Source: an uncultured Pelagibacteraceae bacterium (lineage in GTDB: Bacteria; Pseudomonadota; Alphaproteobacteria; Pelagibacterales; Pelagibacteraceae). Taken from it: a DNA stretch of 64,000 bases. Below the pieces are notes generated by a model. It was not told where the DNA came from and searched no databases. It was given only the letters and a program-made list of their open reading frames with translations. The DNA is taken from contig CACKGF010000002.1 of assembly GCA_902599625.1 (NCBI GenBank), positions 1 through 64,000 of the forward strand. The letters are read 5' to 3'. The position numbers and the translations under genes are program-made. Numbering within the stretch: position 1 is the stretch's first letter; each line of letters starts with the position of its first letter. Shown in pieces: positions 56,705 through 64,000 of this stretch.

Positions 56705-58777
56705 TTAAATTGCAGCTTGTTTAATGGACAATTTTACTTTTCCTCTATCAAAGCCGATAACTTTTACTTTAACCTCATCCCCCTCTTTAACTACGTCAGT
56801 AACTTTAGCTACTCTCTTATCCGCAAGCTCTGAAATATGTACAAGACCATCTTGTTTTCCAAGGAAATTTACAAATGCTCCAAATTCCATAATTTTCATA
56901 ACTTTACCATTATAAATTTTATTTAGTTCTGCTTTAGCTGTTAAATCTTTAATCATTTGCAAGGCTTTGTTTCTAGACTCCTCATCTGGCGCAGAAACAG
57001 TCACCTCACCTACATCATTTACATCAACCTTTGCTCCTGATTTTTCAACTATTTCTCTTATAGTAGCCCCGCCTTTGCCTATAACAGTTGCTATATCTTT
57101 TTTATCAACTGTGATTTTTTCCATTTTTGGAGTGTGTTTACCAACGTTGTCTCTTGATTTAGCCAGAGCTTTATTCATCTCCCCTAAAATGTGGACTCTG
57201 CCATCTTTGGCTTGTTTTAGTGCTTGCTCCATAATCTCAAAAGTAATGCCTGTAATCTTTATGTCCATTTGAAGAGAGGTAATTCCATCCTTAGTTCCTG
57301 CAACTTTAAAATCCATATCTCCAAGATGATCTTCATCACCAAGAATATCTGAAAGTACGCTAAAATCTTTTCCTTCTTTAATCAATCCCATTGCTATTCC
57401 TGCTACAGGTTCTTTAATTGGAACTCCCGCATCCATTAAGGCAAGAGATGAGCCACATACTGTTGCCATTGAAGAAGAACCGTTTGACTCGGTTATTTCA
57501 GAGACTATTCTAAAAGTATAAGGAAAACTTTCTTTAGACGGCAATGAAGATTTAATAGCTCGCCAAGCCAATTTACCATGACCTATTTCTCTTCTTCCGG
57601 TTCCAATTCTACCAGTCTCACCAACAGAAAATGGGGGAAAATTATAATGAAGCATAAATCTCTCTCTTTGAAGGCCCTCTAAACTTTCAATTCTTTGTTC
57701 ATCATCTGAAGTTCCTAAAGTTGTTGTTACAATTGCTTGAGTTTCTCCTCTGGTAAATAATGCAGATCCATGAACTCTTGGAAGTATTCCAACTTCACAC
57801 ATTATTGGTCTTATATCAGCAAGTCCTCTACCATCAATTCTATTCTTATTTTTTAAGATATCTGTTCTTACAATACCTTTTTCAATATCTTTAAGTTCAT
57901 GCATAACATCTAACTCCGTGAAGTTTTCGTCTTCTTCATAAAGTTTTTTTGCTTTTTCTGTTACCTCAGATATAAGGCTTGATCTCTCCTGTTTGTCTTT
58001 GATTGAGAATGCTTTTTTCAAGTCTTTAGTAAACTCGCCCTCTAATTTTTTCTTAACAGATGATAAATCCTTTTTCTCAACAACCCAGTCAGGTTTTTTA
58101 CAGTCCTTAGCTAAGTCTTCAATCATTTTTATAACAGGAACGAACCCCTCATGACCAAATTTTACAGCATCTAACATTTGCTGTTCAGTCAAACCACTTG
58201 CTTCTGATTCTACCATTAAAACAGCGTCTTTTGTCCCTGCTACAACTAAGTCTAGTTTTGAATTTTCTAATTCTTTTTTAGATGGATTTAATACATATTT
58301 TCCATCAATAAAACCGACTCTTGATGCTCCAACAGGTCCCAAAAAAGGCATTCCAGAAATAGCTAAAGCAGCTGAAGACGCGATTATTGATAAAATATCT
58401 GCTTCATTTTCTTTATCATATGAAATTACCGTAGGTAACACTTGTACTTCATTTTTAAATTCGTCTGGAAACAAAGGTCTTATAGGTCTATCAATTAATC
58501 GTGAGATAAGAGTTTCGCTCTCTGTAGGTCTTGCTTCTCTTTTGAAATATCCTCCTGGTATTTTACCTGCAGCATAATATTTCTCCTGATAATTTACTGA
58601 CAATGGAAAATAATCCACATCTGGATTTACTTTTTTTGCACCCACAGCAGTTGCCAAAACTACAGTCTCACCACATGTTGCTATTATTGCTCCGTCTGCT
58701 TGACGAGCAACTTTTCCTGTTTCAAGGGTAATTTTTTTTCCCCCAAAATCAATTTCTTTTTTAAACATTTTAAACAT
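56705..58777 (-). CDS. pnp: Polyribonucleotide nucleotidyltransferase (PNPase)
   Basis: Phosphorolytic 3'-5' exoribonuclease of 690 residues, trimeric. Two RNase PH domains (about 1-215 and 310-545) flank an alpha-helical linker. The active-site segments include EGLQREREMLHYNF-like sequence and [16 protein letters not shown] domain: [19 protein letters not shown]1 domain: [20 protein letters not shown]. It degrades RNA, often with RNase E and the Suv3-like helicase. It is coupled to rpsO in the usual order; a start at either Met1 or Met4 is possible. Confidence 0.97.
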   Translation of the reverse strand: MFKMFKKEIDFGGKKITLETGKVARQADGAIIATCGETVVLATAVGAKKVNPDVDYFPLSVNYQEKYYAAGKIPGGYFKREARPTESETLISRLIDRPIRPLFPDEFKNEVQVLPTVISYDKENEADILSIIASSAALAISGMPFLGPVGASRVGFIDGKYVLNPSKKELENSKLDLVVAGTKDAVLMVESEASGLTEQQMLDAVKFGHEGFVPVIKMIEDLAKDCKKPDWVVEKKDLSSVKKKLEGEFTKDLKKAFSIKDKQERSSLISEVTEKAKKLYEEDENFTELDVMHELKDIEKGIVRTDILKNKNRIDGRGLADIRPIMCEVGILPRVHGSALFTRGETQAIVTTTLGTSDDEQRIESLEGLQRERFMLHYNFPPFSVGETGRIGTGRREIGHGKLAWRAIKSSLPSKESFPYTFRIVSEITESNGSSSMATVCGSSLALMDAGVPIKEPVAGIAMGLIKEGKDFSVLSDILGDEDHLGDMDFKVAGTKDGITSLQMDIKITGITFEIMEQALKQAKDGRVHILGEMNKALAKSRDNVGKHTPKMEKITVDKKDIATVIGKGGATIREIVEKSGAKVDVNDVGEVTVSAPDEESRNKALQMIKDLTAKAELNKIYNGKVMKIMEFGAFVNFLGKQDGLVHISELADKRVAKVTDVVKEGDEVKVKVIGFDRGKVKLSIKQAAI

Positions 58778-59026
58778 TTATTTCCTTAAGTTTAATTTGG
58801 TTAATATATTTTTATAAGCATCAGATTTATTTTTTTTTAGATAATCTAATAATTTTTTTCTTCTATTAACTGCTTTCAATAATCCCACTGATGAGTGCTT
58901 ATCTTTCTTGAATTTCTTCATGTGAGCTGACAAGTTCTCTATTTTATCAGTCAGTAGAGCAATTTGTGCTTCTGATGATCCAGTGTCTTTTTCATGTAAA
59001 GCAACTTCTTTTAATTTTTTGTTCAT
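58778..59026 (-). CDS. rpsO: 30S ribosomal protein S15
   Basis: Small-subunit protein uS15, 82 residues. KDTGSSEAQIALLTDKIENLSAHMKKFKKD-type sequence (family HxxD/GSSE motif) and LLKAVNRRKKLLDYLKK are diagnostic. The rpsO-pnp arrangement is conserved. The start has GAAAG about 6 bases upstream. Confidence 0.96.
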   Translation of the reverse strand: MNKKLKEVALHEKDTGSSEAQIALLTDKIENLSAHMKKFKKDKHSSVGLLKAVNRRKKLLDYLKKNKSDAYKNILTKLNLRK

Positions 59027-59033
59027 TTCTTTC

Positions 59034-59399
59034 CTATTTATTTGTTTGTTTAATTAAATTCTCAATCTTTTCAGCATAATCGAAAGACTCGTCTTTAACA
59101 AATAGAAGTTTAGGTAAAAACTTCATATTAATTTTTTTTGATAAAGTTTTTCTTATTACGAACGAAAATTCTTTGAGGCTTTCTACAGTTTCATCAGAAT
59201 TTATTCCGCCAAGAGGTAGAACAAAAGTTTTTGCAGTTTTAAGATCTGGGCTCATTCTTACTTCAGTAACTGTTATTCCTTTAGTTTGCACATTTGGAAG
59301 TTTTGCCTCGTCCTTTAAAAAAATCATGCTTAAAGCTTGCTTAATCATTTCACCAACTCGTAACTGTCTTTGAGTAACTGGTTTTCCTAATTTTCCCAT
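59034..59399 (-). CDS. rbfA: Ribosome-binding factor A
   Basis: 30S maturation factor of 121 residues, KH-like fold. RQLRVGEMIKQALSMIF at the start and TVTEVRMSPDLKTAKTFVLPLGG are characteristic. It overlaps infB by one base (TAATG). The truB gene, usually next, is absent: rpsO follows 7 bases after the rbfA stop. Confidence 0.93.
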   Translation of the reverse strand: MGKLGKPVTQRQLRVGEMIKQALSMIFLKDEAKLPNVQTKGITVTEVRMSPDLKTAKTFVLPLGGINSDETVESLKEFSFVIRKTLSKKINMKFLPKLLFVKDESFDYAEKIENLIKQTNK

Positions 59400-61585
59400 T
59401 ATACTGATCTTTCTGTAGTTTTGGAGTTATACGCCTCGATAATATCTTTTTTTTGAAAATCATTAAAATTTTTCAAGGTTATCCCACATTCTAGGCCCTC
59501 TGTAACTTGTTTTGTTTGATTTTTTTCCCTAAAAATAGATCCAATTTTTCCTGTAAAAACAACTGTTCCATCTCTAATAACTCTTGCCAGAGAGTCTTGA
59601 TTTATTTCACCTGTAGTTACTTTAGAACCAGCAACTTTACCAACTTTTGAGACTTTAAAAATCTCCAAAATCTCAGCTGAACCTGTTACGCTTTCCTCTA
59701 CATCTGGGGATAGAAGACCTGACATCTTGCTTTTTACAAAGTCAATTAATTCATAGATAATATTAAATGATGAAATTTTCACTGCACTTTGTTCTGCAAT
59801 CTTTTTTGCTTCTTTGCTAGGCTTTACGTTAAAAGCAATTAAAACAGCATTTGAAGCTTTTGCTAAATTAACATCTGTTTCAGTCACCATCCCTACATCT
59901 GATAAAATTATCTTTGGTTTGACCTCATCATGTTTAATCAAATCTACAGCATTTTTTATTGCTTCGGACGATCCATGTACGTCTGATTTAATTATTATAT
60001 TTAATTCTTCACTTGTTTGGTCTTTAAAAGCAGAGTCTTGAGTTATAAGAGACACCTGCCCTTTTTTTGATTGAGCTTCATTTATTCTTGCTTCACTTAA
60101 AACTTTAGCTTCTTTGTCTGTATCTAGCACTAGAAAATCATCTCCAGATTTTGAGGCTCCACTTATACCTAATATTTCAACAGGGGTTGATGGTAAAGCT
60201 TCTTCGACAGATTTACCATTATCATCAATAATCGCTCTTACCTTTCCCCATTGAGGTCCGCATACAAAGTGATCTCCTTTTTTTAATTTTCCAGATGTCA
60301 CAATTATATTTGCAATTGGGCCTCTCCCAATATCAATTTTTGACTCTAACACAATACCAGTTGCTTTATTGTTATAATCTGCTTTTAAATTCAAAAGCTC
60401 AGCTTGCAAAGTTATGGACTCCAAAAGTTTATCAATATTTTTTTTTGTTTTAGCTGAAATTTCTACCATGAGTGTATCTCCTGACAAGTCTTCAGAAATT
60501 AATTCATGTTCAAGAAGTTGGTTTTTGACTTTTTGAGGATCTGCATCTGGTAAATCACATTTGTTTATTGCCACAACGATAGGCACCTTTGCAGCTTTAG
60601 CATGTTTGATTGACTCAACTGTTTGAGGTTTGACCCCATCATTTGCAGCAACAACCAACACAACAATGTCAGTTAATTTTGATCCTCTTGCCCTCATTTC
60701 TGTAAATGCTGCATGACCAGGTGTATCTATAAAAGTTATTTTTTCATTGTTATGAATTATTTGGTATGCGCCCACATGTTGAGTAATTCCACCATATTCA
60801 CCTGAAACAACGTTTGTACTTCTTAGCACATCTAATACAGAAGTTTTCCCATGATCTACATGACCCATAACTGTTATTATTGGAGGTCTGTTTTGGAGAT
60901 TTTCAGATTTTATCTCTTTGATTTTACTTACTATTTCTTCTGCTTTTTTTTCTTTTAAAGGAATATGACCAAATTCTTTAACTAAGTACTCAGCAGTATC
61001 GGAATCAATAGTATGATTTATTGTAACTGTAACACCCATTCCCATTAAATGTTTAATAATACTAGATGATTGTTCTGCCATTCGATTTGCAAGTTCTCTT
61101 ATTGTTATAAGCTCAGGTATACTAACTTCCCTTTTTACGTTTTTTGAATTTTCCTCATCTCTTGTGTTTTTAGTTTCTCTAAGTTCTTTTTCTCTGGCTC
61201 TTTTAATCGATGCTAAACTTCTTGACCTAAACTCTATATCTTCACTTAAAGCTCTTGAAACAGTTAGTTTAAGCTCTCTTTTTTTTGTTGAAAATTTATT
61301 TTTATTATCTTTATCTTTTGCGTCACCTTTTATTTTTTTAGTTGCTCTTTGCTCAGCTAGTTTCCTTCTTTCGTAATCACTTATTTTTGAAGGAAAAGAT
61401 GATTTACCTGCAAAGGGTTTTTTTGGAAATTTCGAATATCCAGGATTGTTTTTGTTAAATGGTTTAGAGAATTTTTTCTCAGTAACAAACTTTTGTTTAT
61501 TTTTATTGTTTGTTAATCCCTGCTTGTCATATAAATTTTTTCTGGGCTTTCCTGATATTGTTAATTTTGTTTTTTTTGTTTCCAT
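59399..61585 (-). CDS. infB: Translation initiation factor IF-2
   Basis: GTPase of 728 residues that brings initiator tRNA to the 30S subunit. A short, Lys-rich N-terminal region (about 1-160) replaces the long domains of E. coli IF-2. The IF2-N-like segment ELITIRELANRMAEQSSSIIKHLMGMG precedes the G domain: PPIITVMGHVDHGKTSVLDVLR (near 238), DTPGHAAFTEMRARG and VVAINKCDLPDAD. C-terminal domains are complete. The N-terminal shortening fits genome streamlining (inference). Confidence 0.97.
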   Translation of the reverse strand: METKKTKLTISGKPRKNLYDKQGLTNNKNKQKFVTEKKFSKPFNKNNPGYSKFPKKPFAGKSSFPSKISDYERRKLAEQRATKKIKGDAKDKDNKNKFSTKKRELKLTVSRALSEDIEFRSRSLASIKRAREKELRETKNTRDEENSKNVKREVSIPELITIRELANRMAEQSSSIIKHLMGMGVTVTINHTIDSDTAEYLVKEFGHIPLKEKKAEEIVSKIKEIKSENLQNRPPIITVMGHVDHGKTSVLDVLRSTNVVSGEYGGITQHVGAYQIIHNNEKITFIDTPGHAAFTEMRARGSKLTDIVVLVVAANDGVKPQTVESIKHAKAAKVPIVVAINKCDLPDADPQKVKNQLLEHELISEDLSGDTLMVEISAKTKKNIDKLLESITLQAELLNLKADYNNKATGIVLESKIDIGRGPIANIIVTSGKLKKGDHFVCGPQWGKVRAIIDDNGKSVEEALPSTPVEILGISGASKSGDDFLVLDTDKEAKVLSEARINEAQSKKGQVSLITQDSAFKDQTSEELNIIIKSDVHGSSEAIKNAVDLIKHDEVKPKIILSDVGMVTETDVNLAKASNAVLIAFNVKPSKEAKKIAEQSAVKISSFNIIYELIDFVKSKMSGLLSPDVEESVTGSAEILEIFKVSKVGKVAGSKVTTGEINQDSLARVIRDGTVVFTGKIGSIFREKNQTKQVTEGLECGITLKNFNDFQKKDIIEAYNSKTTERSV

Positions 61586-61597
61586 TTTTTCTCATTT

Positions 61598-63139
61598 CTA
61601 ATTTTTATAAATTTTATCTCTGGCTGTCATAATTAAATCATCCGCTTCTTTTCTTGAAAGGGCAAAATCCTCTAGATAGCCTTTAATTTTTATTCTTTCA
61701 CCTTTGATGATATCATAACCACCTATCAACTCATCTGAAGCTAAGTCGGCAAAGTCATTCAAAGATAAAATTTTTTGCTCACCAAGAGTTAAAAGCATAC
61801 CTGGTGTTAGACCTTTGTGCTCAGTTAATTCAGTTTGAATTCCCAAATCTTTAATCTTTTGTTGAATTTCTTCTTGATCTTTTTGATAAAACTCTTTTGC
61901 TCTTTGAACTAATTCTTTAGCTGTTTCTTCCTCAATACCCTCTATTTTAGATAGGTTGTCAGTTTCACTGTCTTTAATTTCCTCAATAGTTGAAAAACCT
62001 TCTGCTACAAGTAATTGCCCCAATGTTTCATCTACTTCTAGATTTTTCATTAATGTATCTGTTTTATCTTTAAATTCCAACTGTCTTCTCTCCGACTCTT
62101 CTTTGTCTGTCATTATATTGATTTCGTAGTTCATAAGTTTTGTTGCAAGTCTTACATTTTGCCCTCTTCTACCGATGGCTTTACTCAAGTTTTCCTCAGT
62201 TAAAATTACATCCATTTTTTTTTGATCCGAGTCTACGATTACCTTCTGAACCTCGGCAGGTGACAAAGCATTTGATACAACTAAAGCAGGGTCTTCAGAC
62301 CAATTAACAATGTCAATTTTTTCTCCCTGTAACTCATTAACTACTGCTTGAACTCTACTACCTCTCATACCAACACAAGCACCAACTGGGTCGAGTGATG
62401 TATCTACAGCTTGAACACAAATTTTTGCTCTACTGCCTGGATCTCTAGCAGATGATTTTATTTCTATAAGACCGTCATAGATCTCTGGTACTTCTTGAAT
62501 AAATAGTTTTTCCATAAATTTTGGATGTGCTCTTGATAGGAAAATTTGTTGACCTCTTTGTTCTCTTCTTACATCATAACAATAAGCTTTAACTCTATCT
62601 CCAGCTTTGATATTTTCTCTTGGTATCATTTCATTTTTTTGAATTATCGCTTCAGTTCTCCCTAAGTCGACAATCACATTTCCAAATTCTAATCTTTTAA
62701 CAATTCCACTAAGTATTGTGTCTTTTTTGTCTATAAAATCGTTAAATTGTCTTTCTCTTTCTGCTTCCCTAACGTTGAAACTTATTACTTGTTTTGCTGT
62801 TTGAGCTGCTATTCTTCCAAAATCAAAAGATGGTAGAGGCTGTAAAACTTCATCTCCGATTTTTTTCTCACCAAATTTTTCTGCATCTTTGAGGCTTATT
62901 TCTGTGTTAGTGTTCTCAGGAACTTCTACAACTACTAATTTTCTAAAAAGTTCAATATCTCCACTGTCTCTATTAATTGAGACTTTTATTTCATTTTCAT
63001 TTCCAAACTTAGATTTGGCTGCTTTAGCAATACCTGTTTCCATTGAATTGATAATTAATTCTTTATCAATAGACTTTTCAAGTGCCACAGCCTCAGCTAT
63101 TCTAAGTAACTCTAATTTATCTGCTCTTTTATTTAACAT
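61598..63139 (-). CDS. nusA: Transcription elongation/termination factor NusA
   Basis: RNA polymerase-associated factor of 513 residues. N-terminal RNAP-binding domain (MLNKRADKLELLRIAEAVALEKSIDKELI start), S1 domain (ILSGIVKRLEFGNVIVDLGRTEAII near 135), KH1 and KH2 (VGACVGMRGSRVQAVVNEL; IGRRGQNVRLATKLM) and two C-terminal acidic repeats near 360-500. It modulates pausing, termination and antitermination. The Shine-Dalgarno GGAGAAG is directly preceded by the T tract of an intrinsic terminator. RimP and YlxR, its usual neighbours, are absent. Confidence 0.97.
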   Translation of the reverse strand: MLNKRADKLELLRIAEAVALEKSIDKELIINSMETGIAKAAKSKFGNENEIKVSINRDSGDIELFRKLVVVEVPENTNTEISLKDAEKFGEKKIGDEVLQPLPSFDFGRIAAQTAKQVISFNVREAERERQFNDFIDKKDTILSGIVKRLEFGNVIVDLGRTEAIIQKNEMIPRENIKAGDRVKAYCYDVRREQRGQQIFLSRAHPKFMEKLFIQEVPEIYDGLIEIKSSARDPGSRAKICVQAVDTSLDPVGACVGMRGSRVQAVVNELQGEKIDIVNWSEDPALVVSNALSPAEVQKVIVDSDQKKMDVILTEENLSKAIGRRGQNVRLATKLMNYEINIMTDKEESERRQLEFKDKTDTLMKNLEVDETLGQLLVAEGFSTIEEIKDSETDNLSKIEGIEEETAKELVQRAKEFYQKDQEEIQQKIKDLGIQTELTEHKGLTPGMLLTLGEQKILSLNDFADLASDELIGGYDIIKGERIKIKGYLEDFALSRKEADDLIMTARDKIYKN

Positions 63140-63151
63140 TCTTCTCCAAAA

Positions 63152-63175
63152 AAAAATGGGCCGAGGCCCATTTTT
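63152..63175 (-). terminator. Intrinsic terminator between metK and nusA, possible attenuator
   Basis: On the minus strand AAAAATGGGC and GCCCATTTTT form a 10-bp stem around CTCG, followed by four more T (nine T in all). The first base of the nusA Shine-Dalgarno (GGAGAAG) comes next. It can end metK transcripts. Any nusA transcript starting at the promoter at 63197-63225 must pass it. Confidence 0.85.
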
Positions 63176-63196
63176 AAAATTTGATGATTTAAGAAA

Positions 63197-63225
63197 TATA
63201 TAGTTATTTTTAACTATTTTTTCAA
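63197..63225 (-). promoter_or_regulatory. Promoter upstream of nusA
   Basis: -35 TTGAAA (63225-63220), 17-base spacer, -10 TATATA (63202-63197), reading toward nusA and starting 5 bases after the metK stop. The spacer contains a 7-bp dyad ATAGTTA/TAACTAT (63200-63217), which could be an operator. The predicted leader of about 50 bases includes the terminator. Confidence 0.5.
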
Positions 63226-63229
63226 CTTT

Positions 63230-64000
63230 TTACTTTGTAAATACTGATTTTTTATCTGTTTTTTCCCAAGAAAAAGAACCATCACCCTCAGGTTCTCTTC
63301 CAAAATGACCATAGGCAGCTGATTTTTCATAAATTGGTTTATTTAAACCCAGCATTTCTCTTATACCTCTAGGGCTTAAATCGAAATTTTCACTTATCAA
63401 TTTTTCTACATGTTTATTTTTTTCCTCATCGTTATCAAATAAATCAACATAGATGGATAATGGTTTTGATACTCCAATAGCATAAGCAAGTTGTATTAAA
63501 CACTTATTGGCAATTTTTGAAGCAACAACATTTTTTGCTAAGTATCTTGATGCATAAGCAGCTGATCGATCAACTTTAGTTGGATCTTTACCAGAAAAAG
63601 CTCCACCACCATGTGGTGCGGCACCTCCATATGTATCAACAATAATTTTTCTACCAGTAAGACCACTATCTCCGTCAGGTCCACCAATAACAAAATTTCC
63701 TGTTGGATTAATATAGATTTCTTTTTCATCTAAATTATTTAGAAGATTTTTCGGTATAGATTTTTCAATATATGGCATTACTAATTTTCGCACCTGAGAT
63801 TGATCAACATCTGCGGAGTGCTGAGTAGAGATAACTACAGATTTAACATTTGCTGGTTTACCATCTTTATATTCAATTGTAATTTGACTTTTGGAGTCTG
63901 GCTCAATGTTTTTTAATTTTCCAGATTTTCTATCCGCAGCCATCAATCTTAAAATCTTATGTGAATAATGTATAGGTGCAGGCATTAAAACATCAGTTTC
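63230..64000 (-). CDS. metK: S-adenosylmethionine synthetase (N-terminus beyond window)
   Basis: C-terminal two thirds (about 256 residues) of MetK, which makes SAM from methionine and ATP. The reading frame continues to the window edge ([14 protein letters not shown]), so the true start and about 120 residues lie outside; the ATG at 63985 is internal. Motifs [21 protein letters not shown] and [19 protein letters not shown] (P-loop-like) are present, and it ends [14 protein letters not shown]. Its promoter and any SAM riboswitch cannot be examined. Confidence 0.95.
   Translation of the reverse strand, partial: ETDVLMPAPIHYSHKILRLMAADRKSGKLKNIEPDSKSQITIEYKDGKPANVKSVVISTQHSADVDQSQVRKLVMPYIEKSIPKNLLNNLDEKEIYINPTGNFVIGGPDGDSGLTGRKIIVDTYGGAAPHGGGAFSGKDPTKVDRSAAYASRYLAKNVVASKIANKCLIQLAYAIGVSKPLSIYVDLFDNDEEKNKHVEKLISENFDLSPRGIREMLGLNKPIYEKSAAYGHFGREPEGDGSFSWEKTDKKSVFTK

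Noticed and set aside
63985-64000. Start of metK at 63985
   Set aside because: The frame continues to the edge with family sequence ([10 protein letters not shown]); the ATG is internal.

Overview
The window looks like a chromosomal segment of a SAR11 (Pelagibacterales) alphaproteobacterium. The DNA is very AT-rich, and Lys, Asn and Ile are abundant in the proteins. Intergenic gaps are tiny, often 0-10 bases or overlaps. Several gene neighbourhoods are typical of alphaproteobacteria: dnaA-rpsT-mutM-ubiE-ubiB-coaBC-dut, irr-fabA-fabB-fabI, tlpA/argH-lptM-lysA and helicase-fdxA-carD. No rRNA, CRISPR array, insertion sequence, prophage or obvious island is visible. Almost everything is streamlined core genome. 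Species-level placement is inference.

Layout. 1-10.4 kb (minus): a GT4 glycosyltransferase, then the translation operon thrS-infC-rpmI-rplT-pheS-pheT-lepA, ending in a GT17-like glycosyltransferase. 10.4-18 kb: an alpha/beta hydrolase (+) facing a gltD-gltB-epimerase operon (-) for ammonium assimilation. 18-25 kb: uppP, an EamA exporter, a pyruvate dehydrogenase E1/E2 pair with unusual domain distribution, and a thiolase. 25-30.6 kb (+): tRNA-Arg, a thioesterase, a racemase, a Suv3-like helicase, TerB, a 7Fe ferredoxin and a CarD-type regulator. 30.6-32.7 kb (-): a tiny stand-alone gene for a 23-residue protein made only of Met, Ala, Lys and Arg, a fatty acyl-CoA ligase and tRNA-Leu. 32.7-39.9 kb: membrane, redox and ubiquinone genes, then argH, a small LptM-like lipoprotein, lysA and plsC. 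39.9-43.8 kb (-): dnaN, dnaA, rpsT and mutM. 43.9-49.4 kb (+): ubiE, ubiB, coaBC, dut, a ThiF/MoeB-like protein, an SH3 protein and a peroxiredoxin. 49.4-53.4 kb (-): a small zinc-ribbon gene, a katG operon and irr. 53.4-56 kb (+): fabA, fabB, fabI and a small membrane protein. 56-64 kb (-): a methyltransferase, pnp, rpsO, rbfA, infB and nusA, and metK cut by the window edge.

The most notable observations are these. (1) The E1 subunit of pyruvate dehydrogenase carries the lipoyl domain, and the adjacent E2 has none. (2) The 23-residue Lys/Arg/Ala protein has its own promoter, leader hairpin, ribosome-binding site and terminator. (3) An intrinsic terminator ends directly against the nusA ribosome-binding site, downstream of a good promoter, which suggests attenuation. 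(4) Near-identical Irr-type operators lie on the katG and irr promoters. (5) Hairpins overlap the start codons of rpmI and rpsT. (6) Both tRNA genes are followed, exactly four bases after CCA, by an ATG. Six genes of 23-59 codons that a length cut-off would miss are listed, some only as candidates. All functional statements come from reading motifs and context; no database search was run.
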